A stretch of 64,000 bases of DNA from CAWINX01 sp963702055 (GCA_963702055.1 OY969702.1:930001-994000), one strand, 5' to 3'. Shown: positions 40,310 through 49,134, counted from the stretch's first letter. The notes: generated from the sequence alone by a model not told the origin. Program-made: numbers and translations.

Positions 40310-42154
40310 TCAGCCCGTTCGGTTGAGCTGCTCGTGGATCTCACGGGCTACTTTGCCAGGCACGCCGGGCACTGCTTCGAGCTCCTCGCGGGTGGCGGCC
40401 AGAAACCGCTCTGGGGAGCCGAAATGCTGGAGCAAAGCGCGCTTGCGAGCGGGCCCGACGCCCTTCAGCTCGTCGAGCACCGAGCCGGTCATCGCCCGGT
40501 CGCGGCGGCCGCGGTGGTGCTCGATCGCAAAGCGGTGCGCCTCGTCGCGGACCCGCTGCAAGAGCTTCGAGGCCTCCGAGTCGGCGGGTAGGTCGATCGG
40601 GGCTGAGCGGCCGGGGACGTAGACCTCCTCGAGCCGCTTGGCGAGGCCGATCACGGTGACGCCGCGCTCGGTGAAGGGGCGCAGGGCGCGCATCCCGGCG
40701 GCGAGCTGTCCCTTGCCGCCGTCGATCATCACCAGCGAGGGCAGCGAGGCGAAGCTCTCGTCGCGCTTGCCGTCGTGCGGAGAGAGGTCGGCCTGTTCGA
40801 GGTAGCGGTTCATGCGCCTTCCCAGCACCTCCTCCATCGAGGCGAAGTCGTCGGGGCCGTCGGTTCGCTCGCCGCGGATCCGGAAGCGGCGGTAATCGGC
40901 CTTCTTGATCGCGCCCCCTTCGAACACGACCATCGAGGCGACGGTGTGCTCGCCGCCGGTGTTGGAGATGTCGAAGCCCTCGATCCGCACCGGCAGCTCC
41001 TCCATCCCCAGCGCCTCGCGCAAGCTCGACAGCGACTCGACCCGGCGTTGGCGGCGGTGCTCGCGGCGCAGCCGGTCCTGGTCGAGCGCCAGGCGGGCGT
41101 TGCGCTCCGCCATCTCGCGCAACCGCCGCTTGTCGCCACGCTCGGCGACCCGCACCTCGACCGGGGAGCCACGGCGCTCGCCCAGCGCCTCGGCGAGCAC
41201 CGCGGCGCGCTCGCGCAGGTAGGAGCCGACGACGATCGTCCGCGGCATCGACGGCGAGGCCGCGTAGTACTGACCGATGAACTCCTCGGCGACCTCGGCG
41301 GGCTCGCGCTCGGCCTGGTTTTCGAGGTAGAAGCTCTGACGCTCGGCGAGGATGCCGTCGCGAACCTGAAAGACCTGCGCGTTCGCGTCGGGCCCCTCGA
41401 CCGCGACGCCGATCAGGTCGGCGGTCCCGACCGAGCCGCCGGCGACGCGCTGGCGCTCGAACAACGAGCCGATCGCCTTCAGCCGGTCGCGGTGGAGGGC
41501 GGCGCGCTCGAACTCCTGCGCCGCCGCGGCCGCCTCCATCTTCTCGGTCTCGTCGCTCTCCACCTGGCGGTAGCGGCCGGAGAGGAAATCGACGATCGCG
41601 TCGATGTTGCGCCGGTACTCCTCGCGGCTGACGTGGTCGACGCAGGGCGCCCCGCAGCGCTTGATGTAGTAGTCAAGGCAGGGGCTGCCGGAGCGCCGGC
41701 CGGGCTCGGGGCCCTCGCAGGTGCGGAATTGGAACAGCTTGCCGAGCAGGTCGAGGGTCTCGCGCACCCGCTTGGCGCTGGAGAAGGGGCCGAAGTAGGC
41801 GCGACCGGGGCGATGCTTCTCGCGGGTGAAGTAGACGCGGGGGTAATCCTCGTCGAGGCTGACCGCGACGTAGGGGTAGGACTTGTCGTCGCGCAGGCGG
41901 ATGTTGAAGCGCGGGCGGTGGCGCTTGATAAAGCTCTGCTCGGCGAGCAGGGCCTCGGCCTCGGTCGCCGTGACCAGAACCTCGATCCGCTCGACCCGCG
42001 AGGTGAGGCGGGTCTCCCCGCCGGAGAAGTGCGAGGCGACGCGCTTGCGGATCGAGCGGGCCTTGCCGACGTAGACGACCCGGTCCTCGGCATCGTGGAA
42101 GAGGTAGACGCCGGGGGCGTCCGGCAGTGCGCGGCGGGCGGACTCGTCGATCAC
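40310..42154 (-). CDS. uvrC: Excinuclease ABC subunit C
   Basis: 614 residues from a GTG start. N-terminal GIY-YIG nuclease (PGVYLFHDAEDRVVYVGKAR), a Cys cluster (CLDYYIKRCGAPC), UVR motif (ATAAAQEFERAALHRDRL-like), RNase H-like nuclease (EGFDISNTGGEHTVASMVVF) and C-terminal helix-hairpin-helix pair (ELKGVGPARKRALLQHFG). It makes both incisions in nucleotide excision repair. No SOS box is visible in the 25-base upstream gap. Confidence 0.97.
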   Translation of the reverse strand: MIDESARRALPDAPGVYLFHDAEDRVVYVGKARSIRKRVASHFSGGETRLTSRVERIEVLVTATEAEALLAEQSFIKRHRPRFNIRLRDDKSYPYVAVSLDEDYPRVYFTREKHRPGRAYFGPFSSAKRVRETLDLLGKLFQFRTCEGPEPGRRSGSPCLDYYIKRCGAPCVDHVSREEYRRNIDAIVDFLSGRYRQVESDETEKMEAAAAAQEFERAALHRDRLKAIGSLFERQRVAGGSVGTADLIGVAVEGPDANAQVFQVRDGILAERQSFYLENQAEREPAEVAEEFIGQYYAASPSMPRTIVVGSYLRERAAVLAEALGERRGSPVEVRVAERGDKRRLREMAERNARLALDQDRLRREHRRQRRVESLSSLREALGMEELPVRIEGFDISNTGGEHTVASMVVFEGGAIKKADYRRFRIRGERTDGPDDFASMEEVLGRRMNRYLEQADLSPHDGKRDESFASLPSLVMIDGGKGQLAAGMRALRPFTERGVTVIGLAKRLEEVYVPGRSAPIDLPADSEASKLLQRVRDEAHRFAIEHHRGRRDRAMTGSVLDELKGVGPARKRALLQHFGSPERFLAATREELEAVPGVPGKVAREIHEQLNRTG

Positions 42155-42179
42155 AGTTCAAAGGGTAGGCTGCCGGCCC

Positions 42180-42989
42180 ATGAGCGTTCCTGAGCTGAAC
42201 ACGCTGAAGATCGAGATCGACGGGCAGATCGGCACCCTCACTCTCGACCGTCCCGACGCCTTCAACGCGATGAGCCCGGAGATGATCGGCGAGCTGACCG
42301 TCGCCTTCTCGTGGCTGGCCGACCTGGCGCCACTGCGCGCCCTCGTCGTCACCGGCTCGGGCAAGGCGTTCTGCGCCGGCGGCGACGTCAACTGGTTCAA
42401 GACAGGCGTTGAGGACCCCGACATCGACCTGCCCTCGCAGGTGCGCCGAGGCGCCGAGGCGCTGCACCAGGCGATCGTCGACCTGCGGCGGATTCCCTAC
42501 CCGGTGATCGCCGCGGTCAACGGCCCGGCGGCGGGCGCGGGCTTCTCACTGGCGCTTGCCTGCGACACCCGGATTGCCTCCGAGGCCGCCTTCTTTGCCT
42601 GCGCCTACGGGCGGATCGGCGCCTCCCCGGACGGCGGCATGACCTACTTCCTGCCGCGCGTCGTCGGTCCGAGCCGGGCGCTGGAGATCCTTCTCAACGA
42701 CCCCAACATGAGCGCCTCCGACGCGCTCGCCGAGCGGCTCGTCTCCGAGGTGGTCGCCCCCGACGAGTTGGCCGACCGCGCCCGCGCCAAGGCCGAGAAG
42801 CTCGCGGCGAAGGCGCCCCATTACGTGCGGATGGCGAAGATCCTCTGCGGCCAGAGCATCGAGAACAGCCTCACCGAGCACCTGCAGCTGGAGCGGCACG
42901 GAATCGCCGACAGCATGGCGACCGAGGACCTGCGCGCCGGCGTGACCGCCTTCTTCGCCGGCGAGACGCCCGAGTTCAGCGGCAGCTGA
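42180..42989 (+). CDS. Enoyl-CoA hydratase/isomerase family protein
   Basis: 269 residues. Crotonase-fold oxyanion holes: FCAGGDVNWFK and AAGAGFSLALACD; the catalytic Glu position is seen as SPDGGMTYFLPR, where one Glu is replaced by Asp, as in some 2-(1,2-epoxy)phenylacetyl-CoA isomerase-like members. Acts on CoA thioesters in fatty- or aromatic-acid degradation. Divergent from uvrC. Confidence 0.88.
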   Translation: MSVPELNTLKIEIDGQIGTLTLDRPDAFNAMSPEMIGELTVAFSWLADLAPLRALVVTGSGKAFCAGGDVNWFKTGVEDPDIDLPSQVRRGAEALHQAIVDLRRIPYPVIAAVNGPAAGAGFSLALACDTRIASEAAFFACAYGRIGASPDGGMTYFLPRVVGPSRALEILLNDPNMSASDALAERLVSEVVAPDELADRARAKAEKLAAKAPHYVRMAKILCGQSIENSLTEHLQLERHGIADSMATEDLRAGVTAFFAGETPEFSGS

Positions 42990-43053
42990 ACCCACTGCTC
43001 GCTGCGGACGTATCCGGTTACAGTCTGTCGAGCCCCCCAGGAAAGGACCCGCA

Positions 43054-43500
43054 ATGAAGAAGGCAGCCGCCGTCCTAGCCCTAGTCCTCGCCTCAACCGC
43101 GCTGGTCGCCTGCGGGAGCAGCAGCTCGACCCCGACGACGACCCAACCGAGCGGCAGCAACGGCGCTGCCACCGGGGGGGCCGGCGGGACCGCAAAGGCC
43201 GCGAAGGGCAGCGAGACGGTAAAGCTGAGCACCGACCCGGGTGGGCAGCTCAAATACACCACCGACACACTCACGGCCAAAGCCGGCAACGTGACGATCG
43301 ACCTCAACAATCCCCAGGCGCTTACTCACGATGTCGCGGTCGAGAACTCCAGCGGCACTGTGATCGGCAAGTCACCCCTCGTCGCCCAGGGGAGCACCAG
43401 CGTCACCCTCGACAATCTGAAGCCCGGCACCTACACCTACTTCTGCACCGTCCCCGGCCACAAAGACGCCGGCATGCAGGGCACACTGACCGTCAAGTAA
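43054..43500 (+). CDS. Cupredoxin-domain lipoprotein
   Basis: 148 residues. Lipobox ALVACGSS, a Thr/Gly-rich linker, then a plastocyanin-like domain with copper ligands His (LTHDVAV), Cys (YTYFC), His (VPGH) and Met (DAGM). A blue-copper electron carrier or copper-binding protein on the outer membrane face. Ribosome site AGGAAAGGA before ATG. Confidence 0.92.
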   Translation: MKKAAAVLALVLASTALVACGSSSSTPTTTQPSGSNGAATGGAGGTAKAAKGSETVKLSTDPGGQLKYTTDTLTAKAGNVTIDLNNPQALTHDVAVENSSGTVIGKSPLVAQGSTSVTLDNLKPGTYTYFCTVPGHKDAGMQGTLTVK

Positions 43501-43513
43501 GCGCGATCGGGGC

Positions 43514-43864
43514 CTACTCGAGCGCGATCGCCCGCATTGTGTGCTCGTCGGGAAGCTTGTCGAGGATGCGCCTGAGGATCTCGCGCTCGTCCGATTGCCC
43601 ACGCTGAAGGTCGTCGAACAGGAGCTTGACCGCGGTGTGGGTGATTTTCATCTGCCGCGGCGTCAGCGGAACGGGCACGATCCCGTGTTCGTCGGGCGTC
43701 TCTTCCAAGGCGGTGAGCGCCTCGCGCGCGAGCGGGCGGATCGGGGGCGCGTGGGCCTCGTCGGTGATCAGCAGGTTGAGCGCCGTGCGGACGACATCGA
43801 CCTCCTCCTCCTCCTCGAGGAGGAGGTGAAACGGCGGTCCGGGTTCGCTTGCCTGGTCGGCCAC
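43514..43864 (-). CDS. Small acidic protein of unknown function
   Basis: 116 residues from a GTG start. Acidic N-terminus (HLLLEEEEEVDVVRTALNLL) followed by predicted helices, with PRQMKITHTAVKLLFDDLQR. No domain recognised. It follows the truncated MaoC copy by four bases in the same direction. Confidence 0.5.
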   Translation of the reverse strand: MADQASEPGPPFHLLLEEEEEVDVVRTALNLLITDEAHAPPIRPLAREALTALEETPDEHGIVPVPLTPRQMKITHTAVKLLFDDLQRGQSDEREILRRILDKLPDEHTMRAIALE

Positions 43865-43868
43865 GGCC

Positions 43869-44060
43869 TCAATCGACGGGCGCCATCACGCGGGTGACCG
43901 AGTCGCCCACGAAGCAGGGCTTCTCGTTGCCCTCGACCTCGAGGGTGAAGCGGGTGACGACCTGCCACCAGCCGCCGCCGACCTCGTCGACCGAGACGAC
44001 CTCGGCGCGGCCGCGGACGCGGGAGTCGACCGGAACCGGGGCCGGGAAGCGGATCTTGTT
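43869..44060 (-). pseudogene. Truncated second copy of the MaoC-like gene
   Basis: Carries only the last about 63 codons (NKIRFPAPVPVDSRVRGRAE to SVTRVMAPVD, stop TGA) of the gene at 44130-44603. The two copies are nearly identical at base level over about 190 bases, with differences mostly silent. No start codon or N-terminal half exists, so this is a remnant of a tandem duplication. A 69-base unrelated stretch with a 23-codon open frame (44061-44132) separates them. Confidence 0.85.
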
Positions 44061-44129
44061 ACCGCTTCATCATTTGTTTGGCCCGATCCTCGTAGGCGGG
44101 GATTAGCTGCGGAATATGAGGTGCGCCCA

Positions 44130-44603
44130 TCAACCGGCGGGCGCCATTACACGGGTGACGGAGTCACCCACGAAGCAGGGCTTCTCGTTGCCCTCGACCT
44201 CAAGGGTGAAACGGGTGACGACCTGCCACCAGCCGCCGCCTACCTCGTCGACCGAGACGACCTCGGCGCAGCCGCGGACGCGGGTGTCGACCGGCACCGG
44301 GGCGGGGAAACGAATCTTGTCCCACCCATAATTAACCCCGAGCGCGAAGCCGGTCGAGGAGATCAGCTCCTTGCGGAACCCGTCAACCAGCGAAAGGGTC
44401 AGGTTGCCGTGGGCAATCGTCGTGCCGAAGGGACTCTCGGCCTTGGCCCGCTCGACGTCGACGTGGATCCACTGGTCGTCGCCGGAGACCCGGGCGAAGG
44501 TATCGATGTCCTCCTGGGTGACGGTGCGCCACTCGCTCGGGCCGATCTCCTGCCCAATCAGCGCCTGCATCCCTTCGACGCCCTGTACCTCGACGGTTGC
44601 CAT
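44130..44603 (-). CDS. MaoC-like (R)-hydratase
   Basis: 157 residues, hot-dog fold. The hydratase signature is present: FARVSGDDQWIHVD, then ESPFGTTIAHGNLTLSL, giving the Asp/His catalytic pair. It hydrates 2-enoyl-CoA to (R)-3-hydroxyacyl-CoA. C-terminus conserved in the truncated copy downstream. Marks the edge of the ordinary chromosome before the accessory block. Confidence 0.9.
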   Translation of the reverse strand: MATVEVQGVEGMQALIGQEIGPSEWRTVTQEDIDTFARVSGDDQWIHVDVERAKAESPFGTTIAHGNLTLSLVDGFRKELISSTGFALGVNYGWDKIRFPAPVPVDTRVRGCAEVVSVDEVGGGWWQVVTRFTLEVEGNEKPCFVGDSVTRVMAPAG

Positions 44604-44687
44604 CGCGCGGCAGTCTACGCGACCAAGCGCACATCGAAGGACGGGTGTGACGAGGGGCGATGATCTCGCCAGCAGCCCCGGCGGCGA

Positions 44688-45392
44688 TCACGGAGAGCAC
44701 CGGTGCTGCGGCGGCTCCGGCAACTCCCGCACCACCAACTTCGGCCAGTGGTGCTCGGCCGCGAGGCGCTCGAGCTGCTTACGCGGGCGCGGATTGGCGA
44801 AAGCGATGACGGCGTCATAGCGGGCCATGTGGGTCTCGAGGACGTCGCAGAGGTGGCGCTGCTCCAATGAACGCAACCGCGCCAGGATCGCGTGGCGCTC
44901 TGCGCCAACCTCGACCATCGCGTTGGGCCTGTAGCCGTGCATGCCCTGCTCCCGAACGATGGTGCGGCCGCAGATCCAGCGCGCCTCGGGAGCGCGGCGG
45001 GCGATATGGAGGCGGATCTCGTTGACTGCCCGCGTCCGCGCCATCGCTCCCACTTTCGGCCGGCCGATTTTGAACCCCGTGCCCGAGAGATTGATGCCGC
45101 GCGAGGTGAGCCAGACCCAGTGCGGCTCATCGTGCAAAAAGCGCCCGTAGTCCGTGTAGCCGGCCTTGGTCAGGTGCTTGGCCACGTTCGCGGCCTGGCG
45201 CTGGTCGCCGCCCAGGAAGCGGGCGAGCTGATCGAAGGGGATCGCCCCCTGCTCGGCGATCAGGCGCAGCAGCTCGAACTCCCAGGGCTCGGGCGCGCGT
45301 AGCGGCGGCCGATGCCTTGCGCCGGGGCCGCCGCCGAGCTTGCCCTCGCGCTTTGGCCCGATCAGGACGGTGGGGGGTTGATCGCAGAGCAT
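44688..45392 (-). CDS. Replication-relaxation-like protein, degenerate copy
   Basis: 234 residues from ATG 45392. N-terminal winged helix (PWEFELLRLIAEQGAIPFDQ, LARFLGGDQRQAANVAKHL), then a domain shared with the gene two places upstream (RAVNEIRLHIARRAPEARW, MARYDAVIAFANP, HWPKLVVRELPE). In the other copy this domain carries PD-x(n)-ExE-x3-K; here it reads PNAMVEVGAERHAILARLRS, so the acidic residues are lost. Likely an inactive partner. Last gene of the ATPase operon. Confidence 0.7.
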   Translation of the reverse strand: MLCDQPPTVLIGPKREGKLGGGPGARHRPPLRAPEPWEFELLRLIAEQGAIPFDQLARFLGGDQRQAANVAKHLTKAGYTDYGRFLHDEPHWVWLTSRGINLSGTGFKIGRPKVGAMARTRAVNEIRLHIARRAPEARWICGRTIVREQGMHGYRPNAMVEVGAERHAILARLRSLEQRHLCDVLETHMARYDAVIAFANPRPRKQLERLAAEHHWPKLVVRELPEPPQHRCSP

Positions 45393-45394
45393 CC

Positions 45395-46681
45395 TCACTC
45401 CTCCTCTTCGAGGTAGGAGAGCTCCTTGGGAGCGGCCACCTCGACCGGCTCGAGGGGGCGGTCGAGCGGCACCTGCTCGGGCAAAGTGGCGTGTCCCGTC
45501 TGGGGCGCGCGTGTGATCGCGATCTTGGCGGCACGGCCGCGCCGGATCACCCAGGCGGTGCCGGTCGCCAGGGCGCGGATCTCGTCGGGGTCGACCTTCG
45601 GGCGCTGCCATTGGCGGGCGAAGCCCTCGCGGCGGCGGATACCGTCCTCGTAGCGGTGGCTTAACTCGACCACGCGCTTGTGACCCGCCAAGGCAGCAAG
45701 CTCATCGGGCTCGTTGACCGCGTGGACGATCAGCGTCTCGACCGAGCCGAGGATGCGGTCGCGCTGAGTGCGCGGCCCCATCCCCGACGGCGTCTGGGGA
45801 ACGAGGACCAGGCCGGCGTTGAAGCTGCGGGCCTGCTCGACCTTGATCGCCACGTCTGAGGAGGTCGCGACCGCGGAGAACTCATCGGCGAACATCACGC
45901 AAAGGCGCTCGCGCTCCTTGCGCTGGGTGAAGTAGTGGGCGAAGTCGGAAAAAAGCACCCGCGCCGTTCCCGCCGCGTCCTCGCCGAGCGCCACCGAGTC
46001 GAGCAGCAGGTAGGCGGCGTCGGCGTTCTCCCAGGACCAATCGCCGTCGAGGGCGCAGCCGAGCTGTCCGAAGAAGGCCTCATAGCGCAGCCGCACCTGG
46101 CTGACTTTGTCGCGCGGCAGGGAGAGAACCGCGGTGCTCGGCCCGTGGGCGTTCAGCAGCAGCTCGTAGTCGAGACGGCCGAGCAGCTCGGCGCTCGATC
46201 GCGGCGGCCCGTCGGGATGGTTGCAGGCCAGCTGCAGCGCCGTCTTGGCGATGTCGCGGTAGAAGGCGGCCGGGCCCTCGGGGGCGAACTCGACCACCTC
46301 CAGCAGTCGGTTGGCGATCCCGCGCCAATCGCCGCGCCAGGCGTCGAAGGGCTCGTTCGGGAAGACCCGCACCTGTCGGCCCGCCGCGCGCATCAATGCG
46401 CTGAAGCGTTCCGCCGCGCCGCGATCGCCCTTGGCGTCGAGGTAGAAGACCTGGGCGTCGCTTCCCGTGGCCAACTCGTGGGCGATCCGCATCGCGGTCT
46501 CGGTCTTGCCGGTGCCGCTGGCGCCGAGGATCACTGCGTGGCGGCGTATCTGCTCAAACGGCCAAAGCAGGTTCGGCCCGCTCAGCGGCAGCACCCGCTC
46601 GCCGGCGAGGCGGCGGCCGAGGACGACGCCCTCGGGGAGGGGCAATGGGCAAGGGACTGGCTGGCGTCTCCCCCTCAACAT
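45395..46681 (-). CDS. VirD4/TraD-like conjugative coupling ATPase
   Basis: 428 residues, FtsK/VirD4-type motor. Walker A GASGTGKTETA (about 53), Walker B LCVMFADEFSAV, and the sensor region VLVPQTPSGMG; FFGQLGCALDGDWSW and PDELAALAGHKRVVELSHRY resemble the C-terminal (TraM-recognition) part of coupling proteins. No N-terminal membrane helices are visible, unlike classical VirD4, so it is cytoplasmic or paired with another membrane protein. It overlaps the preceding gene by seven bases. Confidence 0.82.
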   Translation of the reverse strand: MLRGRRQPVPCPLPLPEGVVLGRRLAGERVLPLSGPNLLWPFEQIRRHAVILGASGTGKTETAMRIAHELATGSDAQVFYLDAKGDRGAAERFSALMRAAGRQVRVFPNEPFDAWRGDWRGIANRLLEVVEFAPEGPAAFYRDIAKTALQLACNHPDGPPRSSAELLGRLDYELLLNAHGPSTAVLSLPRDKVSQVRLRYEAFFGQLGCALDGDWSWENADAAYLLLDSVALGEDAAGTARVLFSDFAHYFTQRKERERLCVMFADEFSAVATSSDVAIKVEQARSFNAGLVLVPQTPSGMGPRTQRDRILGSVETLIVHAVNEPDELAALAGHKRVVELSHRYEDGIRRREGFARQWQRPKVDPDEIRALATGTAWVIRRGRAAKIAITRAPQTGHATLPEQVPLDRPLEPVEVAAPKELSYLEEEE

Positions 46682-47337
46682 GGCTCTGCCTCCGGCACCC
46701 TGCGCACCACCAGCTTTGGCCAGCGGCCCTCGGCTTGAAGCCGCTTCAGCTGGTTGTAGGGGTAGGGACCGCAGAAGTAGAGCACCGCGTCGTAGCGGTT
46801 TGAGTGCTCGGCGACGATGCGGCGGATCTCGCGGTCGCGTTTGCGCGAGAGCTCGGCCTCGATCGCGTGGCGCTCGCCGTCGATCTCAAAGACCGCGTCG
46901 GGCAGGTGGTCATTGGGGTCGCGGCGGCGGTAGACGGTGCGCTCGCAGAGCCAGCGCCCCTGCGGTGCCCTCGCCGCCAGGTACAGGCGCACCTCGTTGA
47001 CGGCGCGGCGGTGGGCGAGGAAGGCGACGTCGGGGACCTTGTAGTGAAAGCCGGTGCCGGCCGCCGCGGCGCCACGTCGGCTCGGCCAAAACCAGGGGTG
47101 ATCGCGAACCAAGAAGCGGCGATGCTCGACGCAGTCCGCCTCATCGAGGCCCTGAAGTAGCGCCACCGCGTCGCCGAGTGAGCCGCCCTGAAAGCGCGCA
47201 AGTTGGTCAAGCGGGATCGCCCCCTGCTCGGAGAGCAGCCGTAGGACCACGGCCTCCTCGGCGCTGGGCTGATGGCCACGGTGGCTGCGTCGGCGCGATC
47301 GCCTCCTGACCTGGGTTGACTCTGGCTGGGCGTGCAT
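46675..47337 (-). CDS. Replication-relaxation-like winged-helix protein with PD-ExE motif
   Basis: 220 residues from ATG 47337. Basic N-terminus, winged helix (AEEAVVLRLLSEQGAIPLDQ, LARFQGGSLGDAVALL), then a domain with LPDAVFEIDGERHAIEAELS followed by RKRDREI: Asp, Glu-x-Glu and Lys in the order of the PF13814-type family (and of PD-(D/E)xK folds). PF13814 proteins come from conjugative plasmids and mobile elements. First gene of a three-gene operon with the ATPase and a degenerate relative. Start codon lies inside a nested palindrome. Confidence 0.72.
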   Translation of the reverse strand: MHAQPESTQVRRRSRRRSHRGHQPSAEEAVVLRLLSEQGAIPLDQLARFQGGSLGDAVALLQGLDEADCVEHRRFLVRDHPWFWPSRRGAAAAGTGFHYKVPDVAFLAHRRAVNEVRLYLAARAPQGRWLCERTVYRRRDPNDHLPDAVFEIDGERHAIEAELSRKRDREIRRIVAEHSNRYDAVLYFCGPYPYNQLKRLQAEGRWPKLVVRRVPEAEPC

Positions 47338-47390
47338 GGGCAAGCGAACGCACGCTTGCGTGCCACCCTGAGCGAAGCCGCACGCCCAGC
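47325..47390. repeat. Nested palindrome, copy 1 (over the start of a replication-relaxation-like gene)
   Basis: Outer arms GCTGGGCGTGC / GCACGCCCAGC (47325-47335 and 47380-47390) enclose inner arms GCACGC-TT-GCGTGC (47350-47363), all around the same centre near 47357. Similar elements lie at 51393, 52042 and 55904. Confidence 0.8.
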
Positions 47391-47774
47391 GTCAAGCCGT
47401 CCGAGAGGCACGAGCTGTCGTAGCCGCCCCAGCCCCCCTCTGGAGGTTGCGCATCGCTTGCAAACAGCAGGCCCACGATGTCGCGCACACGAACCTGATG
47501 GCGATCGCCGAAGAGCTGAAAGCGGGCGCCATCGCGAGTCTCAGCAGGGAGCGCCTGCGCATCCGCCCGCTGCCCGTATAAGCGGCTCACTCCGCTAGCC
47601 ACGCCCCCTCCGTCGCTGCCTCGCCGAGCCGCGAATGGTCGCGCCGGCGGCGATCCCTGCAAGCCCTCTGCGCGCAGAGGGCTCCTTGCGGCCCTCCCCT
47701 GCGGGTCGGGTTCCGGGATTGCCTGACCGGCGCATCGCGGCCTCCGTCAAGTCAGCGACGGAGGGAGGTCTCGA
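47391..47774. other. Intergenic region, no supported gene
   Basis: 384 bases between the palindrome and the divergent sigma-factor gene. An open frame on the minus strand (47207-47662) exists but overlaps the neighbouring gene by 130 bases and has no ribosome site. The stretch 47740-47774 holds the sigma gene ribosome site GGGAGG. No promoter matching a known consensus was seen. Confidence 0.4.
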
Positions 47775-48353
47775 TTGGCCACCGCGGGCCGGGTTCCGCA
47801 ACGAGGCGAGCGGCGCGAGCGTGCCGAGCGGCTGGCCGAACAGATCTGCGCCAGCCAGCGCGGTCTCCTGCTGGCGATCGCCAGGCACAACAGCGCCTGC
47901 GTCGCCGACGCCGAGGAGTCCCTCCAGGAAGCCTTCATCCTCTTCCTCGATCGCTTCGATCCCGATGGCGCCGCTCCCCCGCTTGCCTGGCTGACCTTGA
48001 CCTTGAAGCGCCAGTGCTGGGACCGTTACCACCGCGAGCGCATCCTGCAGCGCGAGGGCGCCGCGCTCAGCCCGGTGGTCCCGCGCGGCACCGGCCCGCA
48101 GAGCGTCGCCGATCATCGGCGTCGCCCCGACGAACTCGCCGAGCTCCATGACGCGGTACGCAGGGTGCGAGCCGAACTGGCGACATTGAAGCCCGACGAG
48201 CGCAGGGCGCTCGGCCTCCTCGCTCTCGGCTACAGCTACCGCGAGATCGGTGAGATCACCGGCTGGACACGCACGAAGATCAATCGCTGTGTGGCGGAGG
48301 GGCGCGCCGTCCTGCGTGAGGCACGACGCCGTGACGAAGGCGGCGAGGAGTGA
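47775..48353 (+). CDS. Sigma-70 family RNA polymerase sigma factor (ECF-like)
   Basis: 192 residues from a TTG start, eight bases after GGGAGG. Region 2 is recognisable (RHNSACVADAEESLQEAFIL and FLDRFDP) and region 4 is clear (LKPDERRALGLLALGYSYRE then IGEITGWTRTKINRCVAEGR). No anti-sigma gene next to it. It is a paralogue of the sigma factor at 51486-52055, which lies on the other strand. Likely directs transcription of the accessory element. Confidence 0.87.
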   Translation: MATAGRVPQRGERRERAERLAEQICASQRGLLLAIARHNSACVADAEESLQEAFILFLDRFDPDGAAPPLAWLTLTLKRQCWDRYHRERILQREGAALSPVVPRGTGPQSVADHRRRPDELAELHDAVRRVRAELATLKPDERRALGLLALGYSYREIGEITGWTRTKINRCVAEGRAVLREARRRDEGGEE

Positions 48354-48400
48354 AGCCGCTGGACGAGCGCGTGGTGCTCGGATCGTGACGCGGCCCATCG

Positions 48401-49057
48401 CTACAGCTCCTCGACGGAGACCGCGCCGGCGGTTCGGGTGCGCTCGACCGCCCGCTCGACCACGTCGCGGGTGCGCGGTGAGCAGCGATAGACGACGCGG
48501 GCCAGTCGGCGCTCGGCGACCGCGTTGCGCCAGGCCCGCAACAGCTCGTCGAGGCGCGCCGCCCCCTTGGCGGTGAGTTCGACCTCGATCGCCTCGCGGG
48601 TCTCGCCGTCTTCGCCGACGCGAATAAGGTCGGCGCGATGAAAGCGGCCGCTGGAGAGGGCGGCTGAGAAGACCCGCTTTCCCTCGGCGCGCTCACGGGC
48701 AAGGATCTCGCGCTCCGAAATCGTCCGAACACCGCTGCGCTCCAAGCGAGCGGCCAGCTCGGCGACGGAGGATTCGTGGGCGACCGCTTCGAGCCGGAAG
48801 CGGGCCGGGCGCAGCTCGCCGCGCCCGGCGACGCGCAGGCCGGCCCGCGTGCAGGCAACCAGCTTGCCCTCGCCCCAGACCCCGCAGCGCACCTCGACCA
48901 GGCCGGCCTCGCGCAGGCGGCGCTCGCGGTTGAAGGTCGCGGTGCGGCCGGTGTCAGCCCAGGTCGCGACGGCGCTGCGCGGCACCACGCCGAAGCGGGC
49001 GATGAACCCGAGCACCTCGACGTCGCGGCGGCTGACGTATCCGATCCCGTTGCCCAT
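48401..49057 (-). CDS. Replication-relaxation-like winged-helix protein (third relative)
   Basis: 218 residues from ATG 49057. N-terminal winged helix (VSRRDVEVLGFIARFGVVPR, then SAVATWADTGRTATFNRERRL), a middle part with a second basic region, and a C-terminal domain with HRADLIRVGEDGETREAIEV, continuing ELTAKG: the Asp, ExE and Lys of the family are intact. Many Arg-rich helices follow (RLDELLRAWRNAVAERRL). The strand is opposite to the sigma gene and the two are convergent, 47 bases apart. Confidence 0.68.
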   Translation of the reverse strand: MGNGIGYVSRRDVEVLGFIARFGVVPRSAVATWADTGRTATFNRERRLREAGLVEVRCGVWGEGKLVACTRAGLRVAGRGELRPARFRLEAVAHESSVAELAARLERSGVRTISEREILARERAEGKRVFSAALSSGRFHRADLIRVGEDGETREAIEVELTAKGAARLDELLRAWRNAVAERRLARVVYRCSPRTRDVVERAVERTRTAGAVSVEEL

Positions 49058-49134
49058 TGCTCCCCCTAGACGGGCCAGCCCGGCGCGGGGGGACACCGCA
49101 AGCAAGAGATGCCCAGCGGAGCGCCTCACATACA

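Noticed and set aside
44061..44132. 23-codon open frame (MGAPHIPQLIPAYEDRAKQM...) between the two MaoC copies
   Set aside because: It begins with a TGATG overlap after the MaoC stop and could be the start of a lost gene, but it is too short and unsupported to call.
43869..44603. The MaoC duplication as paired attachment sites of an integrated element
   Set aside because: The two copies are only 69 bases apart with no element between them; a tandem duplication with truncation explains them better.
47207..47662. 151-codon minus-strand frame before the replication-relaxation-like gene
   Set aside because: Overlaps that gene by 130 bases, runs through the nested palindrome and lacks a ribosome site; some parts look protein-like, so it is noted but not called.
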